From the NCBI RefSeq assembly GCF_902497745.1, contig NZ_CABVHJ010000002.1:460284-524283 (forward strand): 64,000 bases of DNA. The letters run 5' to 3'. The first letter of the stretch is position 1; every line of letters begins with the position of its first letter. The notes beneath the pieces are model-generated. The model did no database searches and was not told the origin of the DNA. It saw only the letters and a program-made list of their open reading frames with translations. Origin of the DNA: Pseudomonas fluorescens. GTDB lineage: Bacteria > Pseudomonadota > Gammaproteobacteria > Pseudomonadales > Pseudomonadaceae. The position numbers were made by a program, and so were the translations under genes. Positions 27,284-35,517 of the stretch are shown here, piece after piece.

Positions 27284-28677
27284 CAGCTCACCCCCAATAT
27301 CGACGCCAGATGCGCATTGAGAAACCGTCCACTCGGATCCAGCGCCTGACGCACGTCGACAAACTCGCGCCAGCGCGGATACAGCGGTTGCAGGTTTTTC
27401 GCGTTGAGCGTGTGCAATTTGCCCCAGTGCGGCCGTCCGTTGTACTTCCAGAAGATCGGTTCGACCGCCGCGAAGAAGTTGTGATGATCCATCTGGTAAT
27501 GCTGGTGTACCGAGATCGAACAACTGTCGCGGCCCTCGAACATGCTCAGCGGAATGTCGTCGGCCTTGACGTATCGGTACTCAATGGGAAACCAGGTGCG
27601 CAGATCCTTGTCCTGAATCAGCTTGAGAATCTCACGCAGGCAAGCAGGGCCATGTTCGGCCGGCACTGAATACTCCATTTCGTTGAACCGCACCGTGCGC
27701 ACATTCGCGTAGATGTCGAAGGAGTCGCCGACGCGATCATCGAAACGGGCCAGATGCCGCAGGCTGTTGAGCAGCGTGCGGCGCAGGTCGGGAAAGTCGC
27801 TGGCGTATTTGTCGATCTTCTCGATCAGGGTGACGAACTCGTTGCCGCCCTCTTCTTCCGGGCTGATCGGCGGCGTCGCCGGGTCGTCGGTTTCGTTGAG
27901 CGCGATGGACAGGGCGTAGTCGGAATGCGTGACGACGAGCATTTCCCAGTGCTGGTTTTCACGAGTGTTGTTGTCGAGGTCTTCGAGCAGCTCTTCGGTC
28001 TTGGCGATCCACTGGCGTTCGCGCAGGCAGTATGCCGGGCGGTTTTGCAGACGGATTTTAGTAGCGACACCGAGCGCACCGAGGGAGACGCGGGCGGCGT
28101 TGAATACTTCGGGGTGGCGCTGGCTGTCGCAGTCGAGTACCTCGCCATTGGCCGTAACCAATTGCAGTCCGCAGACGTGGGCCGAGTAGGACTGGAAGTT
28201 TTTGCCAGTGCCATGGGTGGAGGTCGAAACGGCCCCGGCGAGGGTCTGGTAATCGATATCGGCCATGTTCTGCAGGGCCTGGCCGATGTCTTTCAGTGGC
28301 TGGCCCATGCGCGACATGGGGGTGCCGGCGGCGAATTCGGCTTGCAGGGTTTTCGCATCGTGATCGAGCAGTCCGCTGAAATAGCTCAGCGACAACAGCG
28401 TGCCGTCGGTGGGCACCAGCGCGCTGAACGAGTGCGCCGAGCCAACCGGGCGGATCTTGCCTTGTGCCTGCTGGATCACGGCCACCAGCTCATCGAGATT
28501 CTTCGGCGCCAAGCGCGCCGCTGGCAAACAACTCTGCCCGCCCGACCAGTTGCGCCACGGAATCAAGCGTGGCGCCCGCAGCAACTGGCCCAATGCCGGG
28601 TTCGTCGCCAGCGCACTGAACGCGCCAACGATACTTGCCCGTTGCAACAACTGACGCCGTGTCAGATCCATCGTCAT
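27283..28677 (-). CDS. Exported FAD-dependent sugar-1,4-lactone oxidase
   Basis: A 464-residue protein of the D-arabinono-/L-gulono-1,4-lactone oxidase family. The N-terminus MTMDLTRRQLLQRASIVGAFSAL is a twin-arginine signal, in keeping with cytoplasmic cofactor loading before export. The FAD-binding type-4 domain is seen in GKIRPVGSAHSFSALVPTDG and GAVSTSTHGTGKNF. The C-terminal ALO domain ends WRPHWG-like (YNGRPHWGKLHTLNAKNLQPLYPRW). Electrons may go to the cytochrome c encoded just upstream rather than to oxygen. I chose ATG 28677 because AAGGTG lies six bases upstream; a GTG at 28686 is also possible. Confidence 0.85.
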   Translation of the reverse strand: MTMDLTRRQLLQRASIVGAFSALATNPALGQLLRAPRLIPWRNWSGGQSCLPAARLAPKNLDELVAVIQQAQGKIRPVGSAHSFSALVPTDGTLLSLSYFSGLLDHDAKTLQAEFAAGTPMSRMGQPLKDIGQALQNMADIDYQTLAGAVSTSTHGTGKNFQSYSAHVCGLQLVTANGEVLDCDSQRHPEVFNAARVSLGALGVATKIRLQNRPAYCLRERQWIAKTEELLEDLDNNTRENQHWEMLVVTHSDYALSIALNETDDPATPPISPEEEGGNEFVTLIEKIDKYASDFPDLRRTLLNSLRHLARFDDRVGDSFDIYANVRTVRFNEMEYSVPAEHGPACLREILKLIQDKDLRTWFPIEYRYVKADDIPLSMFEGRDSCSISVHQHYQMDHHNFFAAVEPIFWKYNGRPHWGKLHTLNAKNLQPLYPRWREFVDVRQALDPSGRFLNAHLASILGVS

Positions 28678-28687
28678 GCCGGGCACC

Positions 28688-29044
28688 TTATTGTGGGAGC
28701 GGCTGGTCGGCCATGAAGCCGATCAATTGCAGGAATTGTTCTTCCGAGCACTCGACGCACTGGCCCATCGGCGGCATGCCGTTATAGCCGTTGATGGCAT
28801 GGTCGAGCAGCGTGTCGGTGCCTTGCTGGATGCGCGGCTCCCAGGCTTTGCGATCACCGGTTAGCGGCGCATTGGCGGCGGGATTGGCGTGGCAGAGCTG
28901 GCAGCTGTTGGCGTAGATCTGCGCCAGTGCCGGGTCTTTGGGCGTGGCGTTGCTATTGACGCTGGCCGGGGGTTTGGAGTCTTCGCCGCAACCAGGCAGC
29001 GCCACGGCCAACGCCAGCAGTAGAGTGAGTCGGATTGCCCGCAT
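28688..29044 (-). CDS. c5-like cytochrome c lipoprotein
   Basis: A 118-residue lipoprotein. The signal MRAIRLTLLLALAVALPGC ends in a lipobox (LPGC-G, Cys19). One haem motif CQLCH is followed by PLTGDRKAWEPRIQQGTDTLLDHAINGYNGMPPMGQCVECSEEQF, with the axial Met in MPPMG and an additional Cys pair (CVEC) typical of cytochrome c5. It is the first gene of a three-gene operon with the FAD oxidase and PLP enzyme, so it is a likely electron acceptor for the oxidase at the membrane surface. Confidence 0.87.
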   Translation of the reverse strand: MRAIRLTLLLALAVALPGCGEDSKPPASVNSNATPKDPALAQIYANSCQLCHANPAANAPLTGDRKAWEPRIQQGTDTLLDHAINGYNGMPPMGQCVECSEEQFLQLIGFMADQPLPQ

Positions 29045-29152
29045 AACGGCCTCGCTTATTGTTGTGAACACACCTTACGGCAGCGGCTGCAACGGTTTGA
29101 GGGCATTGCGGGACAGCGAGGGGGGCAAACGGGGCCAGCCCTCTCCCCCGAT

Positions 29153-29257
29153 GATCGTTCCCACGCTCTGCGTGGGAATGCAGACCCGGACGCTCTGCGT
29201 CCGCTTGGAACGCGGAGCGTCCCTTGAGGCATTCCTTTGCTGCGCGTGGGAACGATC
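29153..29257. repeat. Inverted repeat of the GATCGTTCCCACGCTCTGCGTGG family
   Basis: Left arm GATCGTTCCCACGCTCTGCG and right arm CTGCGCGTGGGAACGATC are inverted copies. Inner sub-palindromes such as GGACGCTCTGCGTCC and ACGCGGAGCGTCC lie between. This dispersed repeat occupies most of the 338-bp gap between the cytochrome operon and the aldehyde dehydrogenase; the remainder holds the latter's promoter region. Confidence 0.8.
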
Positions 29258-29409
29258 AGGCCAGCGGTTTCGTGCTTTCCTTGAAGCTCTGTTTTGCGCC
29301 TTTGCGTGACATTCCGGTGACATTTGCGGGTTTAAATTCCGGCGCATTCAGGCGTATAACCTGTGAAGGCTTTTTGATCTGCATATGGACATCAACACGG
29401 GGTAGCGAC

Positions 29410-31035
29410 ATGACCACAGCAAACATCCTTGGCAATCTGTTCCCTTCTGTCAGCGACATCCCGGAAAAATACCGCCTCGACGCTCAGGTCGAGCAACGCG
29501 AATATCTGGTCGACGGCCAGTTGCGCCGCTGGGACGGCCCGCTCGCCACCGTGCGCAGCCCGGTCTATCTGAAAGGTGACAACGGCGACGAACAAGTCAT
29601 TCTCGGCAGCACGCCGCTGCTCGATGCCGACACCGCCCTCACCGCCCTCGACGCCGCCGTGCGTGCCTACGACCGTGGCCAGGGCCTGTGGCCGACCATG
29701 CGCGTGGCCGAACGCATCCAGCACGTCGAAGCCTTTCTCGGCCGCATGCGCCAGCAGCGCGATGCCGTGGTGAAGCTGCTGATGTGGGAAATCGGCAAGA
29801 ACCTCAAGGACTCGGAAAAAGAATTCGACCGCACCTGTGACTACATCGTCGACACCATCAATGCGCTCAAGGAGCTCGACCGCCGATCCAGCCGTTTCGA
29901 GCTGGAACAGGACACCCTCGGGCAGATCCGTCGCGTGCCACTCGGCGTCGCCCTGTGCATGGGCCCTTACAACTATCCGCTTAACGAAACCTTCACCACG
30001 CTGATCCCGGCGCTGATCATGGGCAACACCGTGGTGTTCAAACCGGCCAAGCTCGGCGTGCTGCTGATCCGTCCGCTGCTCGAAGCCTTCCGCGACAGCT
30101 TCCCGACCGGCGTGATAAACGTGATCTACGGCAGTGGCCGCGAAACCGTCAGCGCGCTGATGGCCAGCGGCAAGATCGATATTTTCGCCTTCATCGGCAC
30201 CAACAAAGCCGCCAGCGACCTGAAAAAACTCCACCCAAAACCGCACCGCTTGCGCGCGGCGCTGGGTCTGGATGCAAAGAATCCCGGCATCGTCCTGCCG
30301 GAAGTCGATCTCGACAATGCCGTCAGCGAAGCGGTCACCGGTTCACTGTCGTTCAACGGCCAGCGCTGCACCGCGCTGAAAATCCTCTTCGTCCACGAAG
30401 ACGTGGTTGACAGCTTCATCGAGAAATTCAACGCCAAACTGGCCACGCTGAAACCGGGCATGCCGTGGGACAGCGGTGTGTCGCTGACGCCGCTGCCGGA
30501 ATCAGGCAAGGTCGATTACCTGCATGGTCTGGTGGCGGATGCGCGCAGCAAAGGCGCCGAAGTGGTCAACCCCAATGGCGGCGAATCACGAGAGTCGTTC
30601 TTCTACCCGGCGGTGCTCTACCCGGTGAATCCGCAGATGCGCGTCTATCAGGAGGAACAGTTCGGCCCGGTCGTGCCGATCGTGCCGTACCGTCATCTCG
30701 ATACCGTGATCGACTATGTACTGGAGTCGGATTTCGGCCAGCAGTTGAGCATCTTCGGCACCAACCCTGTGGCGGTCGGGCGTCTGGTCGACACCTTTGC
30801 CAACCAGGTCGGGCGGATCAACCTCAACGCGCAATGCCAACGTGGTCCGGACACCTATCCGTTCAATGGCCGCAAGAATTCGGCCGAAGGCACGCTGTCG
30901 GTACACGATGCGTTGCGGGTGTTCTCGATCCGTACGCTGGTGGCGACCAAGTTCCAGGACAGCAACAAGGACCTGATCAGCGAGATCATTCGCGGGCGTG
31001 ATTCAAGCTTCCTGACCACTGATTACATCTTCTGA
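29410..31035 (+). CDS. gapN: NADP-dependent glyceraldehyde-3-phosphate dehydrogenase-like aldehyde dehydrogenase
   Basis: A 541-residue member of the aldehyde dehydrogenase superfamily. It has Asn188 in MGPYNYPLN, the nucleotide loop VVFKPAKLGV, and the catalytic Cys320 in FNGQRCTALK. The usual glutamate of the ELGGK motif is replaced: residues 285-292 read LGLDAKNP. Members of this branch are annotated as non-phosphorylating NADP-GAPDH, oxidising glyceraldehyde-3-phosphate directly to 3-phosphoglycerate in the cytoplasm. The start MTTANILGNLFPS follows a weak GGGGTAGCGAC site; the frame is open 62 codons further up without similarity. It is monocistronic. Confidence 0.85.
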   Translation: MTTANILGNLFPSVSDIPEKYRLDAQVEQREYLVDGQLRRWDGPLATVRSPVYLKGDNGDEQVILGSTPLLDADTALTALDAAVRAYDRGQGLWPTMRVAERIQHVEAFLGRMRQQRDAVVKLLMWEIGKNLKDSEKEFDRTCDYIVDTINALKELDRRSSRFELEQDTLGQIRRVPLGVALCMGPYNYPLNETFTTLIPALIMGNTVVFKPAKLGVLLIRPLLEAFRDSFPTGVINVIYGSGRETVSALMASGKIDIFAFIGTNKAASDLKKLHPKPHRLRAALGLDAKNPGIVLPEVDLDNAVSEAVTGSLSFNGQRCTALKILFVHEDVVDSFIEKFNAKLATLKPGMPWDSGVSLTPLPESGKVDYLHGLVADARSKGAEVVNPNGGESRESFFYPAVLYPVNPQMRVYQEEQFGPVVPIVPYRHLDTVIDYVLESDFGQQLSIFGTNPVAVGRLVDTFANQVGRINLNAQCQRGPDTYPFNGRKNSAEGTLSVHDALRVFSIRTLVATKFQDSNKDLISEIIRGRDSSFLTTDYIF

Positions 31036-31165
31036 TCCACTGTCACGAGGATCGTGAATAAGCAAGAAGGCGAGCGCATGCGGTTCTGATCCAAAGTCGC
31101 CAAGCGCCCGGCAAATCAGTGTCTACACTGATGCCAGCACTGTGCTGGATGCCGGGAGCTTGACC

Positions 31166-31516
31166 ATGCTGGATTACTTTGCGCTAGGGGTTTTGGTGTT
31201 TGCCGGGCTCGTACTGTTTTACGGGATCATCGTGTTGCACGACATTCCCTATGAGATTGCTGTTCATCGTAAACACCCGCATCAGGATGCGATCCATGCC
31301 ACTGGCTGGGTCAGTCTGTTCACGCTGCATGCGCTCTGGCCTTTCCTGTGGATCTGGGCGATGGCCTATCGAGAAGATCGCGGCTGGGGCTTCGGTGACG
31401 GTAAACCCGTGCAAAACCATGTCGTTCGCCTGGAACAACAAGTGGTCGAACTGCAAGGTCGCATCGAGCGACTCGAAGCGCTGAACGCCACTGCTCCCCA
31501 CAACAAGGAGGGCTGA
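31166..31516 (+). CDS. DUF3302 membrane protein (YibI-like)
   Basis: A 116-residue protein with two membrane segments (MLDYFALGVLVFAGLVLFYGIIVL; WVSLFTLHALWPFLWIWAMAY) and a C-terminal coiled coil (NHVVRLEQQVVELQGRIERLEAL). DUF3302 proteins are encoded with a HlyD-like periplasmic adaptor, as in E. coli yibI-yibH, and the same pairing is seen here five bases downstream. GGGAG lies before the chosen ATG; an upstream ATG at 31142 is less likely. It probably belongs to the efflux complex. Confidence 0.85.
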   Translation: MLDYFALGVLVFAGLVLFYGIIVLHDIPYEIAVHRKHPHQDAIHATGWVSLFTLHALWPFLWIWAMAYREDRGWGFGDGKPVQNHVVRLEQQVVELQGRIERLEALNATAPHNKEG

Positions 31517-31521
31517 ACGCC

Positions 31522-32481
31522 ATGGATCTGCTCCTTATCCTGACTTACGCCGCGATCTGCGTCGCAGTGTTCAAAATCTTCCGTATCCCGCTGAACAAAT
31601 GGACGGTGCCCACCGCCGTACTGGGCGGCATCCTGATGATCGGCGCCTTGATTTTTACCATGAACTACAACCATCCCTATTCCGAGGTGGCGCGCACGTA
31701 CTTCGTGTCTGTGCCGGTGATTCCCATCGTCAGCGGCCAGGTGATCGACGTGCCGGTGAAGGGTAACGAGCCGCTGGAAAAAGGCGACGTGCTGTTTCGC
31801 ATCGACCCTACGCCATTTCAAAACCGGGTGAAATCGCTCAAGGCGCAATTGATCGCCGCCAAGGGTGATCGCTATCGCATCACCGAACTGATCCGGCGCA
31901 ACTTCGGCACCCAGCGCGAACTGGATGCGGCCATCGCCCGCACCGATGATCTGCAGGCGCAACTGGACAATGCCCAGTTTGAGCTGGACAACACCACCGT
32001 CCGCGCGCCGAGCAAAGGCTTCGTCACCCATGTTTCGCTACGTCCGGGGATGATGGCAAGCAAGTTGCCGTTGCGCCCGTCGATGGTGTTCATTCCCGAA
32101 GAAGGCCAGTATTTTGCCGCGTGGATGCGCCAGAACAGCCTGCTGCGCCTGACCGTCGGTGACGAGGCGGAAGTCGCGTTCGATGGCATTCCCGGCAAGG
32201 TTTTCGCCGGTCGGGTGAAGAATGTCATCGGTGTGATTGCCGAAGGCCAGGTACAGCCTTCCGGCACGCTGATCGGCTACACCGGGTCGCCGCCGGCCGG
32301 GCGCGTGCCGGTAATCATTGAAATCACCGATCCCGAGTTCGCCCAGTACAGCAAGCTGATGCCGGGCGGTGCTTATGGGCAGGCCGCGTTGTACAGTCAG
32401 CACTTCCACCACATTGGCACGATGCGCAAAATCCTCCTGCGTATGGCAGCATGGATGAATTACATTTTCCCTTTCCATTGA
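31522..32481 (+). CDS. HlyD/EmrA-family membrane fusion protein (YibH-like)
   Basis: A 319-residue periplasmic adaptor. It has one or two N-terminal helices (LLLILTYAAICVAVFKIF; AVLGGILMIGALIFTM), then a biotinyl-lipoyl-like half motif (VPVIPIVSGQVIDVPVKGNEPLEKGDVLFRIDP). A short helical hairpin follows (FQNRVKSLKAQLIAAKGD ... AIARTDDLQAQLDNAQFELDNTTVRAP), with the second half motif and a beta-barrel. It would link the FUSC-type pump encoded next to an outer-membrane channel. It is the second gene of the DUF3302-HlyD-FUSC operon. Confidence 0.88.
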   Translation: MDLLLILTYAAICVAVFKIFRIPLNKWTVPTAVLGGILMIGALIFTMNYNHPYSEVARTYFVSVPVIPIVSGQVIDVPVKGNEPLEKGDVLFRIDPTPFQNRVKSLKAQLIAAKGDRYRITELIRRNFGTQRELDAAIARTDDLQAQLDNAQFELDNTTVRAPSKGFVTHVSLRPGMMASKLPLRPSMVFIPEEGQYFAAWMRQNSLLRLTVGDEAEVAFDGIPGKVFAGRVKNVIGVIAEGQVQPSGTLIGYTGSPPAGRVPVIIEITDPEFAQYSKLMPGGAYGQAALYSQHFHHIGTMRKILLRMAAWMNYIFPFH

Positions 32482-32482
32482 T

Positions 32483-33583
32483 TTGAAGCCCAATCACGAG
32501 AGGCCCGCACTGAGTACTTACAGCGCCCATCGACTTCCGCCCTTGCTACGCCGTGTTCTGCGCCCGTTGCTTGATCCTTATCGACGTTACCGGCACGCGC
32601 GGCTGATCCATGCGGTGCGGGTGGCCCTCGGCTTGCTGGCAACGATCCTGCTGACCACGGGCATCAACCTGCCCCACGGTGAATGGGCCTCGGTGACCAT
32701 GCTGGTGGTCATCGGCGGTTTGCAGCACCATGGCAACATCGGCAAAAAAGCCGCCGAACGCGCCACCGGCACCTTGATCGGTGCTGGCGTCGGTTTGTTG
32801 CTGGTTGCACAGCAAGCTTGGCTAGGCATGCCTTGGCTGACGTACTTTGCGATGGCGGTGGTCTGCGGTTTCTTCTCTTATCACGCCATCGGCAAGGGAG
32901 GGTACACCGCCCTGCTTTCGGCGATTACCGTGTTCATTGTCGCCGGGCATGGCGACAATCCGATCACCGATGGTTTGTGGCGCGGCGTCGATATTCTGAT
33001 CGGCATCGCCCTGGCACTGGCCTTCTCGTTCGCCCTTCCGCTGTATGCGGTGTATTCGTGGCGCTACAACCTCGCCGATGCCCTGCGCGATTGCGCCACC
33101 GTTTACGGGCGGATCATCAGCGGTCAGCCAGTCAGCGCTGATGAGCATTTGAAATTGATGGGCCGTCTCGGTGCGGTGATGGTGCAGTTGCGTTCGCTGA
33201 TGCCGTCGGTGTCCAAGGAAGTGAAGATTTCCATGACCGAACTCGATGCCATTCAGCGCAATCTGCGCATGTGCATCAGCACGCTGGAGATCCTCGGCAA
33301 CATCCGACCGGATGCCAACGATCCCGAGGCCATGGCGCATTTGCAAACGGCACTGAAAGCCGAGCACCGGCAGATTCGCGTGCAACTGATCGGCATGGCA
33401 AGGGCATTGAAAACCGGCGCCTCGCAACGTCTGGACAGGCCTTTGGAATTGCCGGAGGCCAGCCTCGATGCGCCGGTTTACAGCACGCTGGATGGCCACC
33501 GACTGCTAACCCGGCAACTGGCGGCGAACATCGGCGAGATGCGCCATCGCCTGGCGAAAACCGCGCCGCACTGGAACATCTGA
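32483..33583 (+). CDS. FUSC-family inner-membrane efflux protein
   Basis: A 366-residue protein with a six-helix FUSC membrane domain (residues 40-190: ALGLLATILLTTGINLPHGEWASVTMLVVIGG; TGTLIGAGVGLLLVAQQAWLG; FSYHAIGKGGYTALLSAITVFIVAGHG). A cytoplasmic helical domain follows (residues 200-366). Full-length relatives such as AaeB and YccS have about 650-700 residues, so this is a half-size single-domain form. The likely start is a TTG one base after the HlyD stop (MKPNHERPALS); a later start is possible. Likely substrates are aromatic acids, by analogy with AaeAB only. Confidence 0.82.
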   Translation: MKPNHERPALSTYSAHRLPPLLRRVLRPLLDPYRRYRHARLIHAVRVALGLLATILLTTGINLPHGEWASVTMLVVIGGLQHHGNIGKKAAERATGTLIGAGVGLLLVAQQAWLGMPWLTYFAMAVVCGFFSYHAIGKGGYTALLSAITVFIVAGHGDNPITDGLWRGVDILIGIALALAFSFALPLYAVYSWRYNLADALRDCATVYGRIISGQPVSADEHLKLMGRLGAVMVQLRSLMPSVSKEVKISMTELDAIQRNLRMCISTLEILGNIRPDANDPEAMAHLQTALKAEHRQIRVQLIGMARALKTGASQRLDRPLELPEASLDAPVYSTLDGHRLLTRQLAANIGEMRHRLAKTAPHWNI

Positions 33584-33586
33584 GGG

Positions 33587-34480
33587 TTACTGCGCGGCCA
33601 GCCGCCGAGTCTTCAGGCCCCAGCCCTGTTGCATGCCGGCGGCGGCCAGCAGGATCGCCGCCACGCCAACCCATTGCAGGGTTTCCAGGCGATGGCCGAA
33701 CGCGAACCAGTCGACGAAGATCGCGGCAATCGGATAGATGAATGACAGTGCGCCGGTCAATGCGGTCGGCAATTTCTGGATGGCGCCATACAGCAGCACA
33801 TACATCAGACCGGTGTGAACGATGCCTAACGTCACCAGACTGGCCCAGGCACTCGGCGCTTGTGGCAACGCGCTGAAATGCGCAAATGGCGCCAGCAGCA
33901 AAATTCCGGTGCACACCTGAATCAGCGCGATCAGATGCGGCGGCGTGCCGGTCAGGCGCTTGATGATCAGCGCCGCAATCGCATAGAGAAACGCCGCCCC
34001 CAACGCCAACGCAATGCCCATCAGATAGTCGTTGCCGCTTTCACTTTGGGCGCCGTGAGCGCTGACGATCGCCAGCATGCCCATGAACGAGATTGCCAGC
34101 CAGAACAGTTTTTGCAGGGTGATTTTTTCGCCCAGAAACAGTGCCGCCAAACCGACCAGCATGAACGGCTGGACGTTGTACACCGCAGTGCCAATGGCAA
34201 TCGAGGCGCGGGAGTACGAAGCAAACAACAGCACCCAGTTACCGACAATCGCCATCCCGCTGAGCACTGCAAGCAGGAACGTCGTGCGGGTCAGAATGCC
34301 CGGGCGCAGGAAACCGAATGCAGCGCAGATCAGCAACAAAGTGCCAGCGCCGAACACGCAGCGCCAGAACACCACGTCGAGCACCGGTTGCCCGGAGACC
34401 AGCACGAACCAGCCGATCGTCCCGGAAATCAGCATGGCAGCCGTCATTTCAAATGAACCGCGACGGATTGTATTGTCCAT
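33587..34480 (-). CDS. DMT-superfamily (EamA) transporter
   Basis: A 297-residue protein with ten hydrophobic segments in two EamA repeats (FEMTAAMLISGTIGWFVLVSG; IGTAVYNVQPFMLVGLAALFLGEK; LTGALSFIYPIAAIFVDWFAFG). It is an inner-membrane drug/metabolite exporter. The ATG at 34480 has GGAG seven bases upstream. It is divergent from an Lrp/AsnC regulator 138 bp away, so that regulator probably controls export of an amino acid or related compound through it. Confidence 0.87.
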   Translation of the reverse strand: MDNTIRRGSFEMTAAMLISGTIGWFVLVSGQPVLDVVFWRCVFGAGTLLLICAAFGFLRPGILTRTTFLLAVLSGMAIVGNWVLLFASYSRASIAIGTAVYNVQPFMLVGLAALFLGEKITLQKLFWLAISFMGMLAIVSAHGAQSESGNDYLMGIALALGAAFLYAIAALIIKRLTGTPPHLIALIQVCTGILLLAPFAHFSALPQAPSAWASLVTLGIVHTGLMYVLLYGAIQKLPTALTGALSFIYPIAAIFVDWFAFGHRLETLQWVGVAAILLAAAGMQQGWGLKTRRLAAQ

Positions 34481-34618
34481 CTTCAATCTCCTGTCTTTGT
34501 GACAAAAGTATGCCAAGCAAACCGACAGGCGCTCCAGAGCAAAAAGCAGGCTAAACTCGAAATCTGCCTTTTTTATCGTGGGTAGTTTTCATCAATTGCC
34601 TAATGCTGGAGTTTCTTC

Positions 34619-35056
34619 ATGACTGACGATATCGATCAGGTCCTCATCGGTGCATTGATGGAGGATTCGCGGCGCTCGCTCAAAGCCCTAGCACAAATCA
34701 GCGGATTGTCGTCGCCAAGCGTGGCCGAGCGTTTGCGCCGACTGGAAGAGCGCGGCGTGCTCAAGGGCTACACCGTGGAGATCGACCCGAAATGCTTTGG
34801 TTACCAGTTGCAGGCGATCGTGCGGGTGCGCCCGCTGCCGGGGCAGTTGCAGGAGGTGGAGCGGCAGATCCTGGCGATTCCCGAATTCACCGAGTGCGAC
34901 AAGGTCACCGGCGAAGACTGCTTTATCGCGCGCCTGCATGTGCGCTCGATGGAACAGCTGGATACCCTGCTCGACCGGCTCAATACGCTGGCTGAAACCA
35001 ACACGGCAATCGTCAAGAAGACCCCGGTCAAGCGCCGCTTGCCACCAATGGCGTAA
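34619..35056 (+). CDS. Lrp/AsnC family transcriptional regulator
   Basis: A 145-residue regulator. The N-terminal helix-turn-helix is clear (LIGALMEDSRRSLKALAQISGLSSPSVAERLRRLEERGVLKGYTVEID), followed by a RAM/AsnC ligand domain (YQLQAIVRVRPLPGQLQEVERQILAIPEFTECDKVTGEDCFIARLHVRSMEQLD). It is the divergent partner of the DMT exporter; an amino-acid-responsive control of that gene is the usual arrangement. Confidence 0.92.
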   Translation: MTDDIDQVLIGALMEDSRRSLKALAQISGLSSPSVAERLRRLEERGVLKGYTVEIDPKCFGYQLQAIVRVRPLPGQLQEVERQILAIPEFTECDKVTGEDCFIARLHVRSMEQLDTLLDRLNTLAETNTAIVKKTPVKRRLPPMA

Positions 35057-35113
35057 GTGCTTTTCCTGCACGTTTGGCTTAGATTAGGGTTTTTCCGGCG
35101 AAGGATTGGCGGT

Positions 35114-35431
35114 ATGAAAGTTCAGGCAATGATGCTGATGGCATTAGTGTTGAGTGGTTGCGGGACAGTGCAGACGGTCGTGCGCGACGACCAGGTTGCC
35201 ATAGACGATTTGAAATCGAACAAATCCTATTGCGGGGCGGTGCCACGGATCTACAGCGGCGTGATGTATGACTTCTGCAGTCTGCATGCACCGATAGACG
35301 AAGGTAACAAGTACAACGCAGCACTGCCGGGCTGGGCGATTGACGCTGTGGCTTCCGGAGTACTCGACACCTTGTTGCTGCCCTACACGATCTACAAGCA
35401 GCAGGCCGACGGCAGCATCATTATCAATTGA
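35114..35431 (+). CDS. YceK/YidQ family lipoprotein
   Basis: A 105-residue lipoprotein. The signal MKVQAMMLMALVLSGC ends in the lipobox LSGC-G (Cys16). The mature part has the family pattern: YCGAVPRIYSGVMYDFCSLHAP, then PGWAIDAVASGVLDTLLLPYTIYKQQADGSI. It is a small outer-membrane-associated protein of unknown role. The chosen ATG gives an ideal signal; an upstream in-frame ATG at 35057 would add an unlikely extension. A strong intrinsic terminator follows at 35473-35498. Confidence 0.87.
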   Translation: MKVQAMMLMALVLSGCGTVQTVVRDDQVAIDDLKSNKSYCGAVPRIYSGVMYDFCSLHAPIDEGNKYNAALPGWAIDAVASGVLDTLLLPYTIYKQQADGSIIIN

Positions 35432-35472
35432 TCGACGGATTGTCCGCGTCCACCTCCTTTCTCACAGACAAC

Positions 35473-35498
35473 AAAAAACCCGCCTAAGCGGGTTTTTT
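35473..35498. terminator. Bidirectional intrinsic terminator
   Basis: AAAAAACCCGC-CTAA-GCGGGTTTTTT forms a perfect stem with A tract and T tract on either side. It serves the convergent YceK-like lipoprotein (+) and BI-1 gene (-). Confidence 0.93.
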
Positions 35499-35517
35499 GT
35501 TTACGTCATTTCAACGA

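Noticed and set aside
27286..27523. N-terminal extension of the DSD1 enzyme into the oxidase gene
   Set aside because: It lies wholly inside the oxidase coding region in another frame; the twin-arginine-like signal starts exactly at 27283.
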